Assembly: GCA_031549345.1 (NCBI GenBank)
Contig: JAVBPY010000002.1
Coordinates: 124,001-188,000 of the forward strand
DNA from: CASFRF01 sp031549345
GTDB taxonomy: Bacteria; Verrucomicrobiota; Lentisphaeria; Victivallales; Victivallaceae
DNA length: 64,000 bases
Reading direction: 5' to 3'
Translations under genes and position numbers: made by a program
Notes under the pieces: model-generated
Told to the model about the DNA's origin: nothing
Seen by the model: only the letters and a program-made list of their open reading frames with translations
Database searches by the model: none
Shown: positions 53,973-62,491 of the stretch, piece after piece
How positions within the stretch are numbered: position 1 is the stretch's first letter
Layout: each line of letters opens with the position of its first letter

Positions 53973-55244
53973 ATGAAAAAAATGCTTTGTTTCTCTGCTC
54001 TTCTTGCGCTTGCGCTCTCCGCGGCGGCCGCTCCCAAGTACACGTTCCGGACACAGCGCGAGCCGCAGTCCGGCTACGCCGCGCCCGGAGAGAAAATCAC
54101 ATTTTCCGTACAAATGCTCGCCGACGGAAAGCCCTCCGAGCTCCCGATCCGGGTCAACCTTCACGCCGAAGGCACGAAGGCCGTAACAGAAACAGGGGAA
54201 AAGGGAACACACACCATGAGCTGTGTCGCCCCCTCCCATGGCTTCGTCTATTTTTCCGCCTCCTTTACGCCGGAGGGGGAAAAACGCTCCGTCTCCAATT
54301 CCGGAATCAATTCCGTGGCGGTCAAGCCGGAACAAATCCGACAGGGGATGGCGGAACTCCCCGGTTTCGACGACTTTTGGGCCAATGCAAAAAAACAGCT
54401 CGCGGGTCCGCTTCCCAAGGCGGATTTGAAACCCGTTTCCATTCCGGCGGAATTTCAGGATAAGGTGGAGTGCTTCGAGTTCCGGATCGACGCTCCGGGC
54501 GAGCGCCGCGCCTATGGATTCCTTGCGCTCCCCAAAGAGCGCGCGAATAAAAAGCTCCCGGCGATCATCGTCTTCGCGGGGGCGGGAATTTACGAGCAGA
54601 AGCCGGAGCTCCGCTTCGCCGCCGAAGGGTTCCTTTCGCTGAATATCAGCGCCCACGGCGTGGAGCCCGGCGCGGACGCCACCGAAACACATCTCCTGGA
54701 CAAACTGAAAAAAGAACACTATTACTCCGCCGTCGGCTGGGATAAACCGGAAACGTGCAACTTTTACTGGATGCTCCTGCGCGATCTCCGCGCACTGGAG
54801 TATTTGAAAAGCCGCCCGGAGTGGGATGGGAAGAATCTGGTAAGCTACGGGGCAAGCCAGGGCGGCGCACAATCGCTGGCCATTTCCGGACTCGCTCCGG
54901 AGGCGATCACCTACTGCTACGCCGGCGTCCCCGGCCTCTCCAACCATGGAGGAATCGAGGCGGATCAGGTGCGCGGCTGGCCGGGAAATTTCCCATGGAA
55001 CGCGAATTCGCGGATCACCGCGTCGTTGCTGGACAACTGCAACTTCGCCAAGCGCGTGCGCTGTCCGGTGATTACCTCCGCGGCCTGGTACGATTTTCTG
55101 ACCAAGCCCTCGAGCGTCTACGCAATGTACAACAATTTGAACGTCCCCAAAGAGCTTCGCCCCTACCCGAACGAGGGACACGGCGCGGCGATCCGCTTGG
55201 ACCAAGCGTATGTCCTTGAAAAAATCAAAGCCAATTTGAAGTGA
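53973..55244 (+). CDS. Secreted acetyl xylan esterase-like protein (CE7/AXE1 family)
   Basis: 423 residues with signal peptide MKKMLCFSALLALALSAAAA. An N-terminal beta domain (about 20-115) is followed by the hydrolase: GFDDFWANAKKQL, AYGFLALPK, nucleophile SYGASQGGAQSL (Ser295), with NEGHGAA near the end providing His. CE7 enzymes deacetylate xylo-oligosaccharides. Start note: AAGGA lies 7 nt before an in-frame TTG at 53967 and 13 nt before ATG 53973, so TTG may be the true start. Confidence 0.82.
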   Translation: MKKMLCFSALLALALSAAAAPKYTFRTQREPQSGYAAPGEKITFSVQMLADGKPSELPIRVNLHAEGTKAVTETGEKGTHTMSCVAPSHGFVYFSASFTPEGEKRSVSNSGINSVAVKPEQIRQGMAELPGFDDFWANAKKQLAGPLPKADLKPVSIPAEFQDKVECFEFRIDAPGERRAYGFLALPKERANKKLPAIIVFAGAGIYEQKPELRFAAEGFLSLNISAHGVEPGADATETHLLDKLKKEHYYSAVGWDKPETCNFYWMLLRDLRALEYLKSRPEWDGKNLVSYGASQGGAQSLAISGLAPEAITYCYAGVPGLSNHGGIEADQVRGWPGNFPWNANSRITASLLDNCNFAKRVRCPVITSAAWYDFLTKPSSVYAMYNNLNVPKELRPYPNEGHGAAIRLDQAYVLEKIKANLK

Positions 55245-55251
55245 GAAGCGA

Positions 55252-57033
55252 ATGAAGAAAATAGTTACGACAACCGCCGCCATGATGACGCTCCTCTGCG
55301 CCTCCGCCGCCGAAACGCCGCAATGGGCGCGGGGCGTCCCCCCCGCTCTTTCGCCGGATAACCCCTACATTCCGGCGTTGCGGAATTTCGCCAACCAGGA
55401 TTTTGCCGCCATGAACAAGAACGAGAAGCATCGGCTGATCTTCCTTACATGGTCCCTCTTCGATCCGGCGAGCAAATATTTTAAGAACGCTGAATTGCGA
55501 GAAAAGCTCTTCAACGCCTTCGACGCGGTAACCGTCGAACGGGAAAAGAGTCCCTCCGGGTTCTGGACCATCCTCGAGGATTCGGAAGTATTCAACCTCT
55601 GGCGCGTTTACGGCGAACTTACGCCGGAGCAGCTCAAAACCTGGAAGGAACGCCTCCGCCCAAGTTACGAAAAGAGCCTCAAGGACATCACCGACCAGAC
55701 CCAATGGATGAGCAAAGCCGCGAATACCTTGTTCCAGACCGCCATGGCCCTTGAGTTCGGCGCAATCATCTACGAGGAGCTCGATCCGCGCGACCCCGAT
55801 CCAGCCCGCTGGCGTGCCCAAGCCCGCAAAAACATCGAACGCGCGCTGGAGATCCAGCTCCCCGGCGGCGCGTTCAGCTACATCAACACCTCCGGGCCCG
55901 ACCCGATCTACTTTAATTTTGACACCGCGCACCTCGGGCGTTACTACCAGCTCACCGCCGACCCGAAAGCCGCCGAGGCGCTGAAAAAAATGGCGAACTG
56001 GGCCTCCGCCGCAATGATTTCCGGCCAACTCACGCCGTTTTCCTCGACGTGGTGGAAGCACGTCGTCGGTACCGGAGGGCCCTACACCGGATTCGAACAC
56101 GTCGCGGCGCTGACCGACAACCCTTTGGCGTTACACCTCATGGAGCAGCGCCGGAGCTACATCCAGCCGTACATCTGGAGCTTCGGGAACATGTACGCCT
56201 ATAAGAAGCGGCCCCTGCCGCCGGCGCCTTCGCGCGACCGCTGCACAATGGACCGGAACGCCAACGGACCCGCGTTGCGCATCGGCAACTACGATGTGGA
56301 GATGCCCGCGACGGGTTGGGGCGATTCGACCTTCGGAATGGCGGTTTCCGACCTCAAGGGGGCCACGTCATACTTCAACGCGATCTACGTTGCGATCCCG
56401 GGAAAAATTCCCCGTGAAGGGCATATGTCTTACATCATGCTCTCCCCCGGAGATGTCGCCAAACACGCCGGCGTCGTCGGCAAAAATTGGATTGCGGGGG
56501 CCGGGAGTTTTTACGCCCATCGCGGCATCTTCGGCCAGATGCCTCCGCCGAAGACCCCGTTCCTCCGTACCGAACTCTGGTACGCCGATGAAAACGGCGC
56601 CGCGGGTTCCGTGGAGCTGAAGTTTGAGGAGAAGGCCAAGGCCCCCTCCGTCGAGCTTTGGGTTCGTACCCGGCCGGCGGAGGATAAGCTCACGCTTGCG
56701 CCGCAAAAAATCGGGTTTCCGGATTTCACCGTGAACGTCTCCAACGCGGAATTGGATGCGCCGTTCTTCGACAAGGGTGGCGTCTACTTCCAGTTTCGCG
56801 GCGCGGACAAGCGCGAATACAAAGCCGGAGAAACATTCGGCGCGCAGATTTCCGTGACGCGTCCCGAACGCCCGGTGCTGACCGCTTCGGCGTCGGAGCG
56901 GTCAGCGAATGGAAATGTATCGATTGTAATCCGCCGGGACGGCGCATTCCGCGCCCGGCTCGTGTACAACCCGTCCGAGCGTGAAAATGACGGAATCGCC
57001 GCCTATGGAATGCGTGTTGAGGAAAAGGAATAA
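55252..57033 (+). CDS. Secreted protein of unknown function, probably alpha-helical toroid with beta C-terminus
   Basis: 593 residues with signal peptide MKKIVTTTAAMMTLLCASAA. Residues about 25-320 are helix-rich with repeated Trp/Tyr/Leu positions (FLTWSLFDPASKYF, FQTAMALEFGAIIYEEL, DTAHLGRYYQLTAD), suggesting an (alpha/alpha) barrel as in polysaccharide lyases or GH88/GH105-like enzymes. Residues about 330-593 look beta-rich. I do not recognise a family or catalytic motif. Gene order (after an acetyl esterase, before a fucosidase) suggests a role on the same polysaccharide. Confidence 0.6.
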   Translation: MKKIVTTTAAMMTLLCASAAETPQWARGVPPALSPDNPYIPALRNFANQDFAAMNKNEKHRLIFLTWSLFDPASKYFKNAELREKLFNAFDAVTVEREKSPSGFWTILEDSEVFNLWRVYGELTPEQLKTWKERLRPSYEKSLKDITDQTQWMSKAANTLFQTAMALEFGAIIYEELDPRDPDPARWRAQARKNIERALEIQLPGGAFSYINTSGPDPIYFNFDTAHLGRYYQLTADPKAAEALKKMANWASAAMISGQLTPFSSTWWKHVVGTGGPYTGFEHVAALTDNPLALHLMEQRRSYIQPYIWSFGNMYAYKKRPLPPAPSRDRCTMDRNANGPALRIGNYDVEMPATGWGDSTFGMAVSDLKGATSYFNAIYVAIPGKIPREGHMSYIMLSPGDVAKHAGVVGKNWIAGAGSFYAHRGIFGQMPPPKTPFLRTELWYADENGAAGSVELKFEEKAKAPSVELWVRTRPAEDKLTLAPQKIGFPDFTVNVSNAELDAPFFDKGGVYFQFRGADKREYKAGETFGAQISVTRPERPVLTASASERSANGNVSIVIRRDGAFRARLVYNPSERENDGIAAYGMRVEEKE

Positions 57034-57034
57034 A

Positions 57035-58321
57035 ATGAGCGCCGCCACTTGTGAAGTTGATATCACCATCGATCATGAAGTCGCCACCGGCGGGAACGAC
57101 CCGAAGCGCCTGGAATACTTCAGCGACCTGGCGCTTGGGATGTTCATCCACTGGAGCGTCGATTCGCCGCTGGGGCTGGAGATCAGCCACCCCATGATCG
57201 GCGCTTCCGAGCGTGTTCTTGACCAATACGAACATTGGTTGCCGCGGCGCTTCAATCCGCGGCGCTTCAATCCGGAGGATTATGCGGAGCTCGCGGACAT
57301 CGCCGGAATGAAGTATTGCTGCTTTACGGCCAAGCACCATTCCGGATTCTGCATGTTCGACAGCGCCACGACTCCTTACAACGTTATGAATTCAAGGTAT
57401 GGGAAGGATATTACAGCGCAATTCGTCGAGGCGTTTCGCATGTACAATCTCGGCGTGGGGATTTATTTTTCTCCGCTCGATTTTTACTGGCTGCGGCGAA
57501 ACGATATTCCACTCCGGTTCATAAGCCCCTCGGTCATTCCGGCCAACAATCCAGGTTTGATGGAGTACAATCGCCGCCAGCTCGGTGAGTTGCTCTCCAA
57601 CTACGGAAAAATAGATATGATGTTTTTCGACGGCCCGCCCGATGGCCTCAAAGAACAAGTCTGGGAGAGCGATCCGGAAATTATTATCACCCGGGGCGAA
57701 ATGCCGACGCCGGAGCAAAATTTGCCCGATGCGCCGTTGCCCATGCCCTGGGAAAGCTGCCATACCCTGGGGAGCCAATGGAACTGGCATCCGCAAATGA
57801 CCACCAACAAAACGGCCCGACAGCTTGTGGAAATGCTCATTGAAACTCGCGCCAAGGGGGGAAATTTGTTGCTGAACGTTACCCCCGCCCCGGACGGGAC
57901 GATTCCACCGGATCAGGAAAATGTGCTGCGCGAACTCGGGCTGTGGCTTTTCTGGCACAATCCGGCGATTTACGAGGTACGTCCCTACCGCGTTGAGAGC
58001 GAAAACACCGCCAACGGCAAAATATGGTACACCCGCGCCAAGGACAATAAATCGATCTACGCGTTTATTGTGGACAATGTCAACTTTAAACGCGGTATGC
58101 GCCGCGAAATCCTCTGCAAAAGCGTCGCTGGCGAGAACATTCGTAATGTGGAACTCCTCGGCCAGAACGGTACGATCCTGGAACATGGCGACGGCGTCGA
58201 CGTCGGCACACGTTGGGAGCGGACCGGCGAAGGCCTTCTTGTCAGCGCGGTCCGCTGCCTCCGTCCGGCGGGGCAGTTTGAGTACAATTTCCCCTTCGTT
58301 CTGAAAATTTCCCTGAATTAA
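57035..58321 (+). CDS. Alpha-L-fucosidase, glycoside hydrolase family 29
   Basis: 428 residues without a signal peptide; AAGGA lies 5 nt before ATG 57035. GH29 blocks: GMFIHWSVDSPLG, YCCFTAKHHSGFCMFDS, GVGIYFSPLDFYW, the nucleophile region KIDMMFFDGPP (Asp199), and RAKGGNLLLNVTPAPDG. It removes alpha-L-fucose from oligosaccharides. A 15-bp in-frame tandem duplication gives RRFNPRRFNP at 71-80. Starts 1 nt after the previous stop. Confidence 0.93.
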   Translation: MSAATCEVDITIDHEVATGGNDPKRLEYFSDLALGMFIHWSVDSPLGLEISHPMIGASERVLDQYEHWLPRRFNPRRFNPEDYAELADIAGMKYCCFTAKHHSGFCMFDSATTPYNVMNSRYGKDITAQFVEAFRMYNLGVGIYFSPLDFYWLRRNDIPLRFISPSVIPANNPGLMEYNRRQLGELLSNYGKIDMMFFDGPPDGLKEQVWESDPEIIITRGEMPTPEQNLPDAPLPMPWESCHTLGSQWNWHPQMTTNKTARQLVEMLIETRAKGGNLLLNVTPAPDGTIPPDQENVLRELGLWLFWHNPAIYEVRPYRVESENTANGKIWYTRAKDNKSIYAFIVDNVNFKRGMRREILCKSVAGENIRNVELLGQNGTILEHGDGVDVGTRWERTGEGLLVSAVRCLRPAGQFEYNFPFVLKISLN

Positions 58322-58331
58322 TTTCCACCAG

Positions 58332-58365
58332 GATGCAACGCTTCTTCCGTAAAAATCGTTGCATC
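58332..58365 (+). terminator. Possible terminator after the fucosidase gene
   Basis: GATGCAACG at 58332-58340 and its exact reverse complement CGTTGCATC at 58357-58365, with a 16-nt loop and the moderately T-rich TTGGGTTCTTTT after it. It lies 10 nt after the stop. The long loop and weak T run make it uncertain; an operator role is possible. Confidence 0.4.
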
Positions 58366-58462
58366 TTGGGTTCTTTTCCCTGAGAACGCCTTGAGCGACT
58401 GGCATTTTACCGATAATTGTGATACAGTATGAAGAATTCATACCAGGGGGGGTATTGCGATT

Positions 58463-60478
58463 ATGGGTCATGGACTGGAATTTCCACTTGACGGTCATTC
58501 GTGGAGCGAGAGTATCGTCGAGCGGTTGCTTGAAACGATAAACCGAAATGATGATTTTACCCATGCGGTGAACAACATGCTGCGCGTTGTCGGCGAAGGC
58601 GCCGAAGCCGGGCGGTGTTATGTCTATCGATACTTGGACGACGATTTTTCCGGAGCCGTCAAAGAATTTGAATGGTCCCATTCGGCGACGGTTGACATCC
58701 TGCCGGATCCGGCCCATTGCGATGCGTTGGACAAACAGCAAGTGTTGTTCCTTGACTATCCGTCGGGATGGAAACGAATTCTCCTTGCCATTCAAACCTC
58801 CGACCACCGGGCGTACGGCTTTGTCGGCATGGATTTTCCGCAGAACCGGCAGGAATGCCATGCGGGGCTGACGCATGTTATGAAGAGTTTCGCCCAGCTT
58901 TTCCGGCTGGCCCACGCACGCACCCGGCAGCACGCGGAGCTTCTGGAGAGTCTCTCGCTGCAACGGCAGATTATGGACAACATTGCCCTGCCGATTCTGC
59001 TTCTCGATTTGGATTACCGGGTCATGGCCGCCAACCCCAATAAAAAAGTCAACGTCGAAATGCCGTTGGAACAACTGCTCGGCACCCACTGCTACGACAA
59101 TGTCTGCAAATACGGCGCTCCGCCGGATTTCTGCGCCACCCAGGAAACGATGCGAACCCAACAACCGGCGCGGAAAGAGTTCACTTTCGGCGAAAAACGC
59201 CTGGTTTCCACCTCCCAGCCGATCTTTGACCTCAACGGGAAAATGCAGTATGTCCTGAGTCTTGATTTCGACATTACCGAAGTTACCCGCCAGAAGGAAG
59301 AACTGAAAGCGGCCATGGAGCAAGCGCAGGCCGCCAATCGCGCCAAAAGCAACTTCCTGGCGACCGTCAGCCACGAATTACGCACACCCTTGAATGTGGT
59401 GATCGGCTTTGCCGAACTTCTGCGCAACGGCGGCGTCGATGAAGAGAAACAGCAGGAATACCTCCGTTCGATCAGTTTTGCCGGCAACGCCTTGCTCGGC
59501 CTCATCAACGATGTTCTGGATATTTCCAACCTCGAAGCCGACACGACGCAAATCACGCCGACACAAAACGACGTCGCCGAACTGATTCGGCAGACCGCCG
59601 CCATCTTCGCGATGAAAGCATCGGAAAAACGAATTGAATTGTCGATTTCCACCGACAACATCGGCCATCGCATGCTGTATATGGATAACCTGCGGCTGCG
59701 GCAAATTCTCCTTAATCTTCTGGGTAACGCGATCAAATTCACCTCGGAAGGACGGGTCGCTGTGGATGCGTCGTTCACAGAGGAAGACAATGAGCGTGGC
59801 ACACTGGTCGTTCGCGTCTCCGACACCGGCATCGGCATCGCACCGGAAAACCAGGAGCGCATTTTCGAACCTTTCATCCACGACTCCATCATTCGCGGCA
59901 AATGGATGTATGAGGGTTCCGGTCTGGGGCTTACAATCACCCGGAAACTCCTGGATAAAATGGGAGGCTCCATCCGCCTGGAAAGTGAACCCGGCAAGGG
60001 CAGCACCTTCATCATTCAGTTCAACCTTGTCCAATACGAAGCCGCGCCGGCCGTTCCCCCATCTTCCCATACATCGCCGGAACACGCCGGCGACGACACC
60101 CGGAAGGATCGGAAGATCCGTGTATTGCTGGTCGACGACGTACCGCTTAATTTAAAAGTTCTGAACGCCATGCTGAAATTGTTGCACGTGGACGGCATTT
60201 CAACGTATTCGGCGGAAGCCGCTCTCGATAAGCTGCGCACAGATGGCCCGTTCGACCTTGTGTTGACCGACTTGTGGATGCCCGGCCAAAGCGGCGCCGA
60301 CTTGGCCAGAATCATCCGGGAAGAAAAAATTGCCGACATCCCGGTGGTAGCCGTTACCGCCGACACACAGCTTTCCGCCGAAGATCGCCAGCTCTTCACC
60401 GACATCCTTTACAAGCCGATCACGCTTGATCCTCTCCGCGAGATGCTGAAAAACCTGCTCCCCCAAAGCATGCAGTAA
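58463..60478 (+). CDS. Hybrid histidine kinase/response regulator
   Basis: 671 residues, soluble. GAF-like region (about 18-150), PAS-like region (about 165-275), HisKA with phospho-accepting His304 in ATVSHELRTPLN, HATPase with LLNLLGNAIKF (Asn422), DTGIGIA and EGSGLGLTI, and a C-terminal receiver domain with VDD (558-559), phospho-acceptor Asp603 and Lys651. It has no DNA-binding output domain, so it must signal to another protein. No membrane segment is visible. A poly-G Shine-Dalgarno (AGGGGGGG) lies upstream. Confidence 0.93.
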   Translation: MGHGLEFPLDGHSWSESIVERLLETINRNDDFTHAVNNMLRVVGEGAEAGRCYVYRYLDDDFSGAVKEFEWSHSATVDILPDPAHCDALDKQQVLFLDYPSGWKRILLAIQTSDHRAYGFVGMDFPQNRQECHAGLTHVMKSFAQLFRLAHARTRQHAELLESLSLQRQIMDNIALPILLLDLDYRVMAANPNKKVNVEMPLEQLLGTHCYDNVCKYGAPPDFCATQETMRTQQPARKEFTFGEKRLVSTSQPIFDLNGKMQYVLSLDFDITEVTRQKEELKAAMEQAQAANRAKSNFLATVSHELRTPLNVVIGFAELLRNGGVDEEKQQEYLRSISFAGNALLGLINDVLDISNLEADTTQITPTQNDVAELIRQTAAIFAMKASEKRIELSISTDNIGHRMLYMDNLRLRQILLNLLGNAIKFTSEGRVAVDASFTEEDNERGTLVVRVSDTGIGIAPENQERIFEPFIHDSIIRGKWMYEGSGLGLTITRKLLDKMGGSIRLESEPGKGSTFIIQFNLVQYEAAPAVPPSSHTSPEHAGDDTRKDRKIRVLLVDDVPLNLKVLNAMLKLLHVDGISTYSAEAALDKLRTDGPFDLVLTDLWMPGQSGADLARIIREEKIADIPVVAVTADTQLSAEDRQLFTDILYKPITLDPLREMLKNLLPQSMQ

Positions 60479-60536
60479 ATCATCAACCCGATACGAAAGG
60501 CATACCGCTATTTTATCAGGGAACAACGCGTATGAG

Positions 60537-61060
60537 CCGGAGAATGGGGGGCCCCCTTTGCTCCCGGCGCCTTGCGGCGCAACAGGGCCGAATGGCCCTG
60601 TACCCGTGTTATTTTCGGGGCGGGCGGATGGAGATGGATAGGCATGGGGAGGAGAGCCGCCCCTTGGGAAACCCCGCACAAGGGCGCGGCCCTTGATGCG
60701 CCCGCCTTACGGCGGGTTAACGCAAGGCTCCACACAAAGGTTTGAACGTGGACGCACAGTGCACCGCTCCAGCGCCGCGGAACGAATGCAAGGGTATTGT
60801 TTTACGTTGCGGCGCAAAACAACGAGGAACAATTAGCGACGAAGCCGCGCGTAGCGCAGCCTTCCCACGGCCCAGCCCCGCTTGTCGGGGCGATTGAGGG
60901 GGTTGAAGCCGCATCACGGCTTCAAGTAAAGCAGAGGAACCGCCGCTGCGACCCCGAACAGAACAACCCATCCCCCACCCCCCGATCGGCATCTCGAATG
61001 GGGGGCCTGGGGGAAAAGCGCGGTTTTCTTCCCAGGCGCTCTATTGCATTGGAATTGTTC
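60537..61060. repeat. Dispersed hairpin-rich repeat, copy B (inverse orientation to copy A)
   Basis: About 520 bp between the kinase gene and the oppositely transcribed tRNA-Val pair. Read on the minus strand it matches copy A for most of its length and retains the same order of hairpins. It is shorter because segments of A (for example around 45440-45540) are missing. It shows GCGCC/GGCGC (around 60567), GGGCC/GGCCC (around 60585), AAGGGC/GCCCTT, CCCGCC/GGCGGG and GAAGCCG/CGGCTTC. No coding frame is credible. From 61061 to 61167 nothing recognisable is present. Confidence 0.85.
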
Positions 61061-61167
61061 GTTGAAAAACCCAACGCGAAGCCACACGATCGACAACTTA
61101 AAGGAAGGATTAGAGGAAACAAACGAACCCTCCCGCTTGTGGGGAGAATTCGCATAAGAAAACAGGA

Positions 61168-61244
61168 TGGTGGGCGTAGTAGAACTCGAATCTACGACCT
61201 CTACGATGTCAACGTAGCGCTCTAACCAACTGAGCTATACGCCC
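61168..61244 (-). tRNA. tRNA-Val (GAC anticodon)
   Basis: 77 nt on the minus strand with encoded CCA. Acceptor GGGCGTA/TACGCCC, D arm GCTC..GAGC, anticodon stem CTACG/CGTAG with loop TTGACAT (GAC), T arm TAGATTCGAGTTCTA. Second of two valine tRNAs in transcription order. Confidence 0.95.
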
Positions 61245-61257
61245 GAAAAAACAAATA

Positions 61258-61334
61258 TGGTGGGCGATGGGGGACTCGAACCCACGACCCCTACCGTGTG
61301 AAGGTAGTGCTCTAGCCAGCTGAGCTAATCGCCC
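61258..61334 (-). tRNA. tRNA-Val (CAC anticodon)
   Basis: 77 nt on the minus strand with encoded CCA. Acceptor GGGCGAT/ATCGCCC, D arm GCTC..GAGC, anticodon stem CTACC/GGTAG with loop TTCACAC (CAC), T arm GTGGG-TTCGAGT-CCCCC. It is 13 nt upstream of the GAC gene and probably co-transcribed with it. Confidence 0.95.
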
Positions 61335-61384
61335 TTCTTTGCTCACCATTCCTTACTATATCACCGTTTCATGCGTTGTCAACC

Positions 61385-62482
61385 TCATCCTTTGCTTTTT
61401 TTCAAAAAAGCTTCGATAAATTCGTCGATTTCCCCGTCCAGAACCCCGGAGGTGTTGCTCGTTTCCACGTCCGTGCGCAAATCTTTCACCATTTGGTAAG
61501 GTTGGAGGACATAGGAACGAATTTGGCTTCCCCAGCCGTTCTCCGCCTTCTCTCCGCGAATCGCGTCCGCCTCGTTGCGGCGTTTTTCTTCTTCGTATTC
61601 ATACAGCTTCGCCTTCAGCATCTTCATTGCGGTAGCGCGATTCTTGTGCTGTGAACGCTCGTTCTGGCAGGCGACCACGATTCCCGTCGGAACGTGCGTA
61701 ATACGGATCGCGCTGTCCGTGGTGTTCACGTGCTGTCCCCCTGCCCCGCTCGAACGGTAGGTATCCACCCGCAAATCTTTTTCTTCGATTTCAATGTCGA
61801 TATCATCGTCCAATTCCGGAAAAACGTCCGCGGACACAAACGACGTGTGACGGCGCGCATTGCTGTCGAACGGCGAAATACGGACCAGGCGGTGCACCCC
61901 TTTTTCGCCCTTCATGTAACCATAGCCGAATTCGCCCTCCACCCGTATCGTGGCACTCTTCACGCCCGCTTCTTCCCCCGGTTGAAGATCAATAACCTCG
62001 TCCTTCCAACCGCGGCGTTCAAAATAACGCCGGTACATGCGAAGAAGCATCGAGGCCCAATCGCAGGACTCCGTCCCCCCCGCCCCTGCGTGAACCGAGA
62101 AGTAGAAACCGTTCCGGTCGAATTTACCGGAGAGAAAGCTTACAATCTCGATACGGTCCAACTCCTTGCGAAGCCGGTAAAAAGTAATTTCCGCCTCGCG
62201 CAGAAGCTCGTCATCTCCTTCGGCCAGCTCAATGTTGACGGTGAAGTCTTCGATATGCGCCTGCAGTTTCCTGTAAGGCTCGATCACGTTCCGGCAGGCG
62301 CTCAGCGCGGCAACCGTTTTCTGTGCGGCTTCTTTGTGATCCCAGAAATCGGGGGCGCTCATTTTTTGTTCGATCGCGGCCATTTCTTCCAGGCGGTCGG
62401 CGATCTTCAAATATTCTTCCAGGTGCCCGACACGCGCTCCCAGCTCTTCGTTTGCCTGTTTGAGTTCTTCCAATGTCATCAT
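61385..62482 (-). CDS. prfB: Peptide chain release factor 2
   Basis: 365 residues. GGQ loop SSGAGGQHVNTTDSA and the RF2 anticodon motif SPF (ISPFDSNARRHTSF) are present. It terminates translation at UGA/UAA. The frame is continuous from the start through the region where most RF2 genes carry a programmed +1 shift (YL/D), which here reads EEYLKIADRLEEM without interruption. Start ATG 62482 or 62479; an upstream TTG at 62491 is close to AAGGA. Confidence 0.94.
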   Translation of the reverse strand: MMTLEELKQANEELGARVGHLEEYLKIADRLEEMAAIEQKMSAPDFWDHKEAAQKTVAALSACRNVIEPYRKLQAHIEDFTVNIELAEGDDELLREAEITFYRLRKELDRIEIVSFLSGKFDRNGFYFSVHAGAGGTESCDWASMLLRMYRRYFERRGWKDEVIDLQPGEEAGVKSATIRVEGEFGYGYMKGEKGVHRLVRISPFDSNARRHTSFVSADVFPELDDDIDIEIEEKDLRVDTYRSSGAGGQHVNTTDSAIRITHVPTGIVVACQNERSQHKNRATAMKMLKAKLYEYEEEKRRNEADAIRGEKAENGWGSQIRSYVLQPYQMVKDLRTDVETSNTSGVLDGEIDEFIEAFLKKSKG

Positions 62483-62491
62483 TCTAATCAA

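Noticed and set aside
58381..58440. Sigma-54 promoter before the hybrid kinase (TGGCAT...)
   Set aside because: The GC element at the -12 position is not at the required spacing.
60537..61060. Insertion sequence with transposase
   Set aside because: Too short, no transposase motif in any frame, and no clear terminal inverted repeats or target duplications were seen.
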